Position numbers and translations under genes: made by a program. Below are positions 1 through 8,397 of a stretch of DNA of 25,768 nucleotides, piece by piece; position 1 is the stretch's first letter, and the number at the start of each line of letters is the position of its first letter. The stretch is from Lobosporangium transversale (taxonomy: Eukaryota; Mortierellomycota; Mortierellomycetes; Mortierellales; Mortierellaceae), in contig NW_019029088.1 of assembly GCF_002105155.1 (NCBI RefSeq), positions 1 through 25,768 of the forward strand, written 5' to 3'. The notes beneath the pieces were generated by a model. The model saw only the letters and a list, made by a program, of their open reading frames with translations. It searched no databases and was not told the origin of the DNA.

Positions 1-355
1 ATTTTCTCACACATATCAAATTTAAATCAATTGCAATTGTCGCTCCTTCTTTCCTTTGCTTCACTTCATTTTTGCACTCTCCCTCTTCCTTTACCCTTTT
101 TTTTTTTCACTTTTTCATATTTCACCCCAGTTTTGCTCCCATCAATTTTGCTCTTTTATTTATTCCAAGCCTTCATCTATTGTCTTTCCTTTCCTTTCCT
201 TTCCTTTCCTTTTTTTTTTTTTGCCTTACATATTTTTCATTTTTGTTTCATACAGCGACCACGAGTGTGAAAGAGTATAGAATATACCTTCGCCTATTTA
301 ACCATCATTCTCCCTGCATTTCAACCACACTCAGTCCCACTCATCTTAATTTTCA
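1..355 (+). promoter_or_regulatory. Pyrimidine-rich upstream region of the Crinkler gene
   Basis: The stretch before the Crinkler start codon is strongly T/C-rich, with long T runs and a TTTCC pentanucleotide microsatellite around 184-222. Such C+T-rich leaders are common just upstream of fungal start codons. The short ORFs here are low-complexity Phe/Leu/Ser translations of that tract and are not believed. I see no clear TATA box. The start at 356 lies in tttcaATGGCC, a reasonable context. Role as promoter is inferred from position only. Confidence 0.45.
184..222. repeat. TTTCC pentanucleotide microsatellite followed by poly-T
   Basis: About five head-to-tail copies of TTTCC/CTTTC run into a 13-14 base T tract, inside the pyrimidine-rich leader upstream of the Crinkler gene. 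Confidence 0.85.
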
Positions 356-2803
356 ATGGCCACCACAAGGAGCTCAACACAAAAAACCATGGCTGCAAAT
401 GATTCCACAGAGAGCCAAGCACAAAAAAAAATGACTGCAAATAAGCCTGAGGATGCCTCCACACCCAATAAACGAAAAAGAGTAAACCAGCACCCACAAC
501 GAAAAAAGCGCGCCATCCCACTTCTACTGCTGAACTGCGTTGTCGAGGGAGAAGCAACGTCGTTCCCAGTAGAGATTTTCTGCGATAAAACGGTCGGGAT
601 GCTCAAGCAAGCCATCAAGGTAGCAAAGAAGCCAGAACTTGATCATGTTGCTGCAGATAAGCTCATCCTCTACAAGGTCTCCATCCCTGACAAAGGCGAG
701 GCCATCTTTGAGTCAGAAATCGAGTCAAAAGAGGCTCTCACAATCGCGTCAATGGAGCTCGGGGAGATATTTAATTCTGAACTTCCAAAGGAAACTATCC
801 ATGTTTTTGTCAAGCCACCACAGCGAGGTATATCCTTGGCTCTTGATGGACTGATTGTTGATATTTTCAGCTGATGAAGCTTGGTTTGTATCTTAAACGG
901 CCATGTGCATAATATCACCATTTGGTTTGTGTCTTGATAACTCAACGTTCTTTCTCATTATTCGCTTTTGATACTTAGGTCAGAAAAGAAAACAAGATGG
1001 AGATTCTGGTGAGTGCTTTTGGCCGAGAATCTGGTTATTGATCATTTTAGAGTGATGTGCAATAAATCAAAAATATTGACTTTGATCACTCTATCTCCTT
1101 TATCAGAGTCACCCTCTAAAAAAGCTCGTCCAAGTATAGGTAGCAGAAGTGCTCTTACGGATGCGATTACAGAAGCAGGACTTGTAACGAAAGGGATAGT
1201 GAATGGTGACCCTGTAATCTCGCCTCTAAACTCGAAAGAGAGGGTCAAGCTGCTTTCGTACATGGGGGAGGAGTTATCAGGAGATAGTATTTACTGCAGC
1301 ATTATTAGCGTGGCTTGCGAGCTCCGAAATTCTGGTGGTATCAAGGATTCCAAAATATTGACTGCCCCTGAGGGTCGTATCTTCCCTATTGCTAAAACAA
1401 GGCATCTTTATATCAGAGATGAATATAAAGAGCTTTATGACCATATTACATCCAAATTAAGTACCCCTCATGAAGTAACTCGTTTGAACCGACTCTTTGT
1501 CACTGGAACGCCTGGAATTGGGAAGTCAGCCTTTTTGGTCTATTTTGCCATCCGCCTCCTTGCCGAACACGATGAGGAAAATCCACCGATTATTATTTTC
1601 CATGAGAAGCAGAGTACCGAATGTTATGCCTACGGAGGAACAACTTGCCGACGTTATGGGGAGAGAGTAGATTTCAAAAATTTCCTTGACCAACGTGAAA
1701 CGTGGTATTTAGTTGATAGTGGTGAAAATCCTCAACCAGGTGAAGCCAGGACGATATTTTCAGCATCGCCAAGAACTCTCTATGGGCATTACGATGAACT
1801 CACCAAGGAAAATACACCAAATAGCTACTATCACATGTCACTCTGGAGTCTGGATGAGCTTAAGGAATGTAGAGCCAATGTAAAGTTTTTTCATGTAGTG
1901 AGTGAAGCATTTTTGGAGGAGCTTTTTTACGACTTGGGGGGCGTGCCAAGACAGGTTCTACAGGCTCCAGCCGACGTACTATCCGATAATCAAAAATATA
2001 CTGAGCGTGCTAAAAAAGCTGCGTTTCTCCGCGTCAATGATGCCATTAGAACACTCGAGAAACCAGCAGATCTTCTAAGCCTCTTTGCACGAGGAAAAGA
2101 TGCGAGTGGATTTAGTTGTTTACTACATAGAGTCCCCACTTCTGACCATCTCGACTTCTACCTGGTGTGGGCATCTCGTTGGGTCGAATCACAGATTATG
2201 GACAAAATAAAAGATGACACGTGGGTCGATGTGTTGGCGAGACTTGTCAAAGGCGGAGAGGATATAGATAAAGGCCCACTATTTGAAATCTATGCTCATC
2301 ACTTATTTCGACGTGGTGATATTAGATTTCCCTTTAGGGATCTCCAGTCAGGCGAAACAGGATTTCTTGATTTTCCAGCAAATCCAGAAGAGGTGTTTAT
2401 CCGGACTTCAGAGGAATTATCAGGGCTCACTCAAGCAGCTGGCAAGTTGTTTGTACCAAAACATTCTAAATTTCCGTGCATTGATTTTGCATTGGGGCCC
2501 AACGAGCTATTTCAGATCACAGTATCAGAGAAGCATCCGATCAAGCAAGCACCATTCAGGAAGATAATTGATTATATTACTGGAGACCAATCAAAGTCGA
2601 AGGGAAGTGATGATATTTTCCTCTATTTTGTGGTGCCAGGAGACGTATATGACGATTTTAAAGTTCAGAACTTTCTTACCACCAGAAATACGGTCGTCCA
2701 GAATCCATATAAATGCTCAAAACATGTAAGACAGCGTGTCATAAAAATCGACATCGTAGCTGCATATTCAGGAGGATCAGCCGGTACGAATCTGGAGAAT
2801 TAA
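356..2803 (+). CDS. Crinkler (CRN)-type protein with P-loop NTPase body, three exons
   Basis: Predicted exons 356-827, 979-1008 and 1107-2803 give 2,199 nt, exactly 733 codons (732 residues). Both introns are phase 1 with clean ends (gtatat...ttag, gtgagt...atcag). Residues about 1-50 are a polar extension with basic clusters (KRKR, RKKR); the short middle exon adds KRK and, across the junction, SKKARPS, so nuclear import is plausible. Residues about 51-155 match the ubiquitin-like Crinkler header (IPLLLLNCVVEGEA, then VAADKLILYKVSIPD). A Walker A motif GTPGIGKS sits near residue 301, and a WYLVDSG strand near 365 may be Walker B-like. LGGVPRQVL follows near 440. The C-terminal part (IDFALGPNELFQITVSEKH, near 630) has the look of the restriction-endonuclease-like module that ends many such proteins; that part is inference. 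Crinklers are known as intracellular or host-translocated effectors in oomycetes and fungi. No signal peptide is visible. Internal Met codons (390, 431) are alternative starts. Confidence 0.85.
828..978 (+). other. Intron 1 of the Crinkler gene
   Basis: Starts gtatat after CAGCGAG and ends gatacttag. Removing it bypasses the in-frame TGA at 872-874 and keeps phase with the 30-base exon 979-1008. Confidence 0.75.
1009..1106 (+). other. Intron 2 of the Crinkler gene
   Basis: Starts gtgagt and ends tttatcag. It joins the Lys/Arg-rich micro-exon to the ESPSKKARPS segment in frame. An acceptor two bases later (gag) would break the frame. Confidence 0.75.
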
Positions 2804-3099
2804 ATCGAATAGCAATCAAGTGGATGAAACTTTGTCTTTTTTTAAAAAAAAGCATTATACCCGTTCCTTGAGGATTTTTTACAATGGTTCATTCTTTATG
2901 AATGGAGCTATCATTATCCACTTACCTTCTAGACGAATAAATAGAGCGGTTTAATCCGTCCTCCCTTCTACTGGGGCATTTAGAACTTTATAAAGCTGTG
3001 ATCATTGTGCGATCTTGTGTGCAAGAAAAGGCAGGATTTTGTGATACTATTATCAAAGAGTTTTGTAAAAACGGATAGAGATGAAGAATCCTGTGGAGA
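2804..3099. other. 3' region after the Crinkler gene
   Basis: No gene seen. It contains an AATAAA hexamer at 2936-2941, about 135 bases past the stop, that could serve as a polyadenylation signal, and a T7A8 tract near 2838. Confidence 0.4.
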
Positions 3100-4925
3100 A
3101 CCCAGTGAGAGTCTGATGATGAGACCCAAAATCATATTATTATCACCAGGACAGCTGGCATAGGAAATTATCCTTTCTCGTATGCTTTGTCATCTGGATG
3201 CTTGCCACTTGCGGAAGACCTATCAATTATCATCATCCAGGGCGCCAAAACGTTTACCGGGAGCTAGGATGACAGCTCCACTCTAAAGACATAAATGTCC
3301 CATGGTGCGCGTGCACGGGATGGCAACCTGTGGCCAATGAGATCATATTAGTTGTATGTTCGGCCAATTCAGTGTCAGTATGTGAAGGCGGCGCGTCTTG
3401 AATCTCTAGGCGTCCAGGGACATGGAATAAAAAAACATCAAGAATTTGGCCAAGGCTGCCACGCGCTTGACCGGTAAAATGTGATACGATATTGGATTGT
3501 GTCGTCAGTATATTAATAGTTCTCGGTATATTAATGCTACATGCTGTTGAGGGCATCAATCTCGCCAGAATCATCCCCTCTCACATCAATTCATGCTAGA
3601 TGGATGAAAGATTAGGAGGAAAAGGTCCTTGATGTCTGGGATATCCACGCTTGTTTATAATCTCACCAAATGTTCTGTGTCCTGCGTTCATAGGCGGTTA
3701 ATCGCAGTTTGGTTTTCGTATACCCCTTGAAGAACGTAAGCAAAAATGCCTTTATGTTTTATATTTGATACTCATCTATTTACCCTTTTTACTTGTCCGA
3801 AGGTAGAATGACGCCTAGCCAATGGATGCTATATGCTTGGTCCTGTGGTCGTCTCCGTCCAATGATCACTATAATAGAGAACGTCATTGGACGTGCCGAT
3901 GCAGGCCTTTGGAAGCAAGAAATCAAGGGCCTGGTGTGGTCGCTCACTGATCCAGGATATAAAGAATCTGGTAACCTATGCCATGAGTAATCTAGAATTC
4001 TGAAGCGTATTAACAAAGGGGATGCAGGAATTAAAACCAGTGTCGACATCAGGGAAACCTTCGGTCGAGCCGTAAAGAATGAATAGATTACTATATAGTA
4101 AAGACTTGATATTGGAGTACAATGAGCCTGTTCCGGTCGAGGTTTCGTTTGCTTGAATTGTCGTTAATCAAAGGAAGAAGGAGTTTACAATTATCGTTGA
4201 GCCAATATCATTTATAGCAGCAATTAACTTGTTTGAAGTGGATGACTCTTGATTGGCTAAATTGGTTAATAGTGTTGCTAGACGCCCCTACGTCTGGCAC
4301 AAAGGGCACACATTTTGAGTATTTCAGTCCCGCTTTGTTTAATTTCAATCTTCCAGAATTATAACAATGAACGAATTCTTAGATACTCACTGTAACAAAG
4401 ACTCCATACATGAATCCAAGTTAATCTCGCTTTTTTTTGTTTTGTTTCCAAAAGAGAACCCATCTGGACCAGATATCGTTTTTGTATTAGAATCGGAGGG
4501 TAAATATTATCCTGGTTCCGTACAGTCAAAAATCGGCGAGAAGGTCAAGAATTAAGGATGCCCACAATACAACTTGCCATAATTGCATCAAAGAACACCT
4601 CTCATCACCGTCTTCTCTCGGCTTTTGCTCGAATGGCATATCCTTGTTGCTGTTGTTTAGGCCTTACTTATCACGTTGCCTTATCATGTTGCCTTATCAC
4701 GAACAGGGTGATTATTCGCTAGCTAAAGTCAAAGAAGTTCCTACCATCAAAGACAAACGAATAGAAACGACGTACTCAATATTAGCTTGTTGAACTTCCT
4801 TGAAAGTGCAAGGGAGTCCCTCAAGAAGTCAGAATTGACTCGAGCTGTGGAGGATGAGGGAGAAGGAAGCAAGCCCAAAGAACCACAGGCAAGGAGGACA
4901 TCAAAGAGAATTGCCGATAAAGCTC
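3100..4925 (+). pseudogene. Decayed relic, probably of a Crinkler/NTPase-type protein
   Basis: Scattered coding-like pieces appear in order on the plus strand but in different frames with many stops. Near 3138 TRTAGIGNYPF resembles a P-loop whose Lys has become Asn, followed by LAEDLSIIIIQGAK, compared with the intact neighbour's GTPGIGKSAF...LLAEHD. Near 3615-3680 come RLGGKG and YPRLFIISPNVL, similar to the neighbour's LGGVPRQVLQAPADVL. Then 3793-4090 gives SCGRLRPMITIIENVIG and KRINKGDAGIKTSVDIRE. The piece 4367-4556 contains GPDIVFVLESEGKYYP, which reads like the nuclease-like tail I associate with fungal CRN/NTPase proteins. Near 4800-4920 a Lys/Arg-rich tail (ARRTSKRIADK) is open. The family link rests on motif resemblance only; the relic could combine two former genes. 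Confidence 0.45.
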
Positions 4926-5421
4926 AATCTATGGAGCATCGCCCTAGCTCATAGGATATGAGTCCAACGTTTTCAAGAAGTTTGGGGCTCCTCTTCCAGT
5001 TTATGTTTGCGTAGTCTTCATCAGTCAGGTCTTCACCGGCTGCCTTTAAAACACGCCGTGTTAAGGAACCCTTGTGAAAGTTTCAATCCCTGGCTGAGAT
5101 CTTCTTCATCTACGTCAGACTGCTGCTATCTCTTCGTCTGGATTGTGCCATAGGCAAGTGGATTCAGAACAAGGCCATTGGTAGAATCGTCCCTTTGAGT
5201 TTGAACCGAGTTATACCTTTGTCTTGTGCCTGTAGGGGTACCTTGTCTCGATAGCCATGAAACATGCGATCTCCTTCAATGTCACAAAGAGAGCCTGTAT
5301 CTAGACCTCTTTTGTTCCCTGTACACATTCAAACACTGCAGCCTTAGGAGGATTGTCGAGAGGATGTCAGTTAGGACGTGTTCAGACAGATACACATACC
5401 GAGGGGGACGTAAGGAAGTCT

Positions 5422-5453
<32 letters not shown>

Positions 5454-5487
5454 CACTCCATTGTTCTCTGGCAAGAAAAGCCCATCG
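4925..5487 (-). pseudogene. Antisense fragment of a Fanzor-like gene (second copy)
   Basis: The reverse complement aligns over almost its whole length with 15800-16390, the start of exon 3 of the Fanzor half of the fusion gene. Long shared blocks include GCAAACATAAACTGGAAGAG, GTGTACAGGGAACAAAAG and ACTCGGTTCAAACTCAAAGG, all in the same order. Differences include a roughly 50-base deletion (matching about 15906-15955), single-base indels, and expansion of a short A run (about 15823-15829) into about 30 bases, seen here as poly-T at 5423-5452. No frame stays open, so this is a dead copy. It shows the Fanzor gene is repeated within this locus. Similarity stops near 4925, where the decayed NTPase relic begins, so the fragment or its surroundings were rearranged. 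Confidence 0.85.
5423..5452. repeat. Poly-T homopolymer of about 30 bases
   Basis: An uninterrupted T run inside the antisense Fanzor relic. The equivalent position in the larger copy has only a short run, so it grew here, or the copy passed through an A-rich intermediate. Confidence 0.9.
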
Positions 5488-6065
5488 AACAATAAAAAAA
5501 ATAGAGAGCTTTAATAGAGAGCAATCGACTGCAGAATATGCAGGAGGATACTCTACACAAAGTTATATCTTTGTGCTCCTGTGGTGAATACATGGGTAGA
5601 TTTGACTCGGTCTGTAGGAACTGATTTGAAACAGGTGGCTACATCCTTGTCAAAGGTAACAACAAAAGAAAAAAAGTCTTCTTTCTTCTTTTTATCAGAG
5701 AATGGCCTCATATGATGCTCTTTGCTCCAACAGCTCCAGCACTTTTGCGTTAAAGCAGAGATATTCGTTGGCTCTCGGGGTCCGGCATCATTGGTGGAGA
5801 TAGGAGTGATGTAGTTGCATGCGCTTATTGCTTGTAGTAAGAACTATCTTAGTACCCTTCCTTACTAGACGACGCCTTGTTAATGGTGATATTGTGCAGC
5901 GCCTTGTGGAAGGAGGGAGAGCAGAAGCGAGATTAATACCGACGCGTTTGATCCTCTCCTAGAAGTATTTTTGATTATGGAGTGATCGCCAAATAAAGTT
6001 TGTTCATTTCTTCTGGAGGCACCAATGGAAAAGGCTTGTGTTTTAGCAAAATGTGTTTGTGCATG
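5488..6065. other. Gap between Fanzor relic and Tc1 element; unidentified open stretch on minus strand
   Basis: On the minus strand about 98 codons from roughly 5855 to 5560 are free of stops (contains KCWSCWSKEHHMRPFSD and STHVFTTGAQRYNFV). It has no convincing start and no family I recognise. It may be an exon of a broken gene or chance. The rest holds nothing I can assign. Confidence 0.25.
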
Positions 6066-6067
6066 TA

Positions 6068-6096
6068 CAGTCACCTGAAATAAAGTTTGGACAAAA
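6068..6096 (+). repeat. Left terminal inverted repeat of the Tc1 element
   Basis: Begins CAGTCACCTGAAATAAAG directly after the target TA and continues to GGACAAAA. It matches the inverted right end at 27 of 29 positions. Confidence 0.93.
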
Positions 6097-6268
6097 TGGA
6101 TTTTCTTGATTTTTTTTTGAACAACCTGGACAAACAGCTCATATGCAACATACATAAAGACTTCATCAATACACATGAAATTTTACATGCTCACTAAAGA
6201 GGTCAATACTGTTATTTATTGGGGTTTTGAAGACGGCATTGTTAGAGTAGCAAAAGTGCCATGTAGGT

Positions 6269-7282
6269 TCAATAGTGAGTGTTCCTACCATCGACCCCAT
6301 TCACTTCTTCCAGCCTTTCGGGCATGGTAGCGACAAGGCTGGCCAGCCTCTCTTGCGGTAAATTATTCCACTCTTCGATAAGAGCCCGTGTGAGAGTGGG
6401 AAGATCTCTTGGCCCTTTAGCGCGCCTATCGAGTGCATCCGCAAGAAGTGACCATACATGTTCAATAGGGTTCAAATCTGGGGAGCATGAAGGCCAGTCT
6501 GGAATCCTCGGGATGCTGTTTTTTTCGCGCCATTCTTTTGCAATCTTACAAGTATGAACTGGAGCATTATCCTCCATAAGTATGCCATCCTCTACCTCAG
6601 CCATAAATCTGGCTAGCTCGCCTTGATATACATCTTCCACGAAACACCGTCCATCTTTACGACCTCTTTCAAATACAACCAACCGAGACTTTCTGGTTGC
6701 TGTGAACGCCCCCCAGACCATCAGAGTTGTTCTACCACTTTTGAAAGTGGGTGCGAGGCAATCATGATCGTACTTTTCCTCTACTTTACGCCAAACTCTT
6801 ATTTGACGAAAATGCTCACCAACTTCAAATGATGATTCGTCAGTCCAAACTACCCGATTCCAGTCTTCCATGGACCAACTCATATATTTTTTGACAAACT
6901 GCAGCCTCCTTTTTATATGTCCTTCTTTTAAGAATGGTTTTTTTACTGCAATCCGGCTGAAAATACCCAGTGAATGCAATGCCTTCGCAACTGTCCTCTC
7001 GCAAACTTTGTTCGGCAATTGGTTAGTGATATCATTAAGAGTACACCTTCTATTCTGCTTAGTATGGCGAACGATGCTCCTGAGGTCCCGTTCACTTAGT
7101 ACTTTGGGCCGTCCTGGGATCGGAGTGCAAGCAGTGGTGCCTCTTTCTTGGTACACCCTGATAATATTAATAACAGAGGTTCGGGGTACACCGCGTTGCA
7201 ATGCGATTTCCGCAGCCTTCATGCCCGCGAGGTGCATTCCAACGATGATACCTTTATTCTCAATGTCTAAGTGTCTCGCCAT
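6269..7282 (-). CDS. Tc1-like DD35E transposase
   Basis: A 337-residue protein of normal Tc1 length. The N-terminal part (residues about 1-125) has the paired helix-turn-helix arrangement with the GRP hook (GRPKVLSERD, residues 57-66) that contacts the inverted repeats. The catalytic triad is D148 (WTDESSF), D238 (MEDNAPVHT) and E274 (SPDLNPIEHVW); by my count 35 residues lie between the second Asp and the Glu, against 34 in classical Tc1. The GxF strand WGAFTATRKS sits between. The protein cuts and pastes the element by DDE chemistry in the nucleus. The start is well placed (MARHLDIENKG), the frame has no lesion, and it lies between matched ends. A nuclear signal may be the basic stretch GHIKRR near 121. 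Confidence 0.95.
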   Translation of the reverse strand: MARHLDIENKGIIVGMHLAGMKAAEIALQRGVPRTSVINIIRVYQERGTTACTPIPGRPKVLSERDLRSIVRHTKQNRRCTLNDITNQLPNKVCERTVAKALHSLGIFSRIAVKKPFLKEGHIKRRLQFVKKYMSWSMEDWNRVVWTDESSFEVGEHFRQIRVWRKVEEKYDHDCLAPTFKSGRTTLMVWGAFTATRKSRLVVFERGRKDGRCFVEDVYQGELARFMAEVEDGILMEDNAPVHTCKIAKEWREKNSIPRIPDWPSCSPDLNPIEHVWSLLADALDRRAKGPRDLPTLTRALIEEWNNLPQERLASLVATMPERLEEVNGVDGRNTHY

Positions 7283-7374
7283 GGTGGTTTACTCAAGCTG
7301 TTTGTATGTGAAAAACAGGAAGGAAAGAGATTGAAGGAAACGCTTCCCAACGTAACTATTTCAATATTTTATTT

Positions 7375-7403
7375 TTTTGTCCAATCTTTGTTTCAGGTGA
7401 CTG
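7375..7403 (-). repeat. Right terminal inverted repeat of the Tc1 element
   Basis: Reverse complement begins CAGTCACCTGAAACAAAG, mirroring the left end, and is followed outward by the target TA at 7404-7405. Confidence 0.93.
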
Positions 7404-8397
7404 TACATGAACCTCGGCAGAGAAATAACTATTGCAAATATAATATGCGGTCGGGCTCTCCAAGGTATGAGTGCTGAAGGCCTTTGGCTATTTGCAATCA
7501 TCCTAAGGATCAGGTAACTCCATAAATATATACAAAATATACCTGCAATATGACATCTTTTAAAAAGGATTTGTCTAAACAATTTTATTGGAATTAAAGT
7601 AAATCACCGAACAAGCTCTTTTTAACTTCGTCCCAACAAACATGTCTTATCTGGGGATACTCCTGGACTTTATCAGTGTGATTGGGCAGTCTATGTAGTT
7701 CCTCGCCGTTGTCACCATAGTCATTTTTCCCGCGAATATACAAAATCTTAAAGTCCGGACACAGCACACCATCTCTCGTTACTTTGAAGTCCCTTTATAC
7801 CTGGTTTCTGATTTTTCTTCGTGGCACTGGAAGAAATGGTGTGAGCGGAAGAACCAATTTCCAAAGAAGGGGATCGGGAGATATTCCCTATCCTCTTCTC
7901 TAGCATACGACGGTGCCGATTGAACTGCCCATAGCATAAGGATCCAATTCGAGTATGAGATTCTACCTGAGCTTGAGACTGTCGATTATTTGTTGCACTT
8001 GAGGGAATATTCTGTAAATGCACAAGCCAAAGTTAGTGCCTGAATTTTTTTAAGTATTTATAATAAAATATGTATATATTTGTATTTATTTTTTTATTTT
8101 TTTATTTTTTATATCGCGTTCCACCTCCACTCCCTTCACATTCTGATCCCTGAGCTCAAGGCGGACATGCTGTTCACATTTGCTGCGTACCATAGTTTTG
8201 TAGCAAAAAAATAAAAAAAAGTCTTTGTTTATTTTTATTCCACGTGGCTTTGAACAATGTTCCATATTGGGATATTGTTTTATAAAACCTGAATGGGTTT
8301 GACATTTTATCGCTTCTCTCTCTCGTTTCTTGGCCTACCTCTCTTAATCACTTCTCTCTTCACTTCCTACACTCCGCCCCTCTATAAATAACTTACG
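7404..8397. other. Region between Tc1 element and helicase; possible minus-strand gene remnant
   Basis: On the minus strand 7796-7594 is open and ends in TAA (contains DFKILYIRGKNDYGDNG and HVCWDEVKKSLFGDLL), which reads like a genuine protein C-terminus. A polar 91-codon ORF at 8023-7748 lies upstream in another frame. I cannot link the two with good splice sites and do not recognise the family. From 8030 to 8397 the sequence is AT-rich with T/A tracts and a C+T-rich leader, fitting a promoter for the helicase gene; tctataaataac at 8381-8392 is too close to its ATG to be a normal TATA box. Confidence 0.3.

Larger units (their letters stand above)
6068..7403 (-). mobile_element. Complete Tc1/mariner-superfamily DNA transposon (1,336 bp)
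   Basis: The element is bounded by 29-base inverted repeats (6068-6096 and 7375-7403) with two mismatches, and by TA dinucleotides at 6066-6067 and 7404-7405, the duplicated TA target expected of this superfamily. It carries one uninterrupted transposase gene on the minus strand. Ends begin CAGT, as in many Tc1 relatives. Intact ORF, intact ends and intact target site together suggest a recent insertion that may be autonomous. The joined flanks would read gcatg-TA-catga, so the target was the palindrome-like CATGTACATG. Confidence 0.95.

Noticed and set aside
31-434. Phe/Leu-rich ORFs in three frames before the Crinkler gene
   Set aside because: They are translations of a pyrimidine tract and microsatellite, overlap each other, and have no domain or start context.
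6279-7334. Plus-strand ORFs within the Tc1 element
   Set aside because: They are antisense shadows of the intact transposase.
8381-8392. TATA-like tctataaataac upstream of the helicase
   Set aside because: It lies about 6 bases before the ATG, too close to direct a transcript that includes the start codon.
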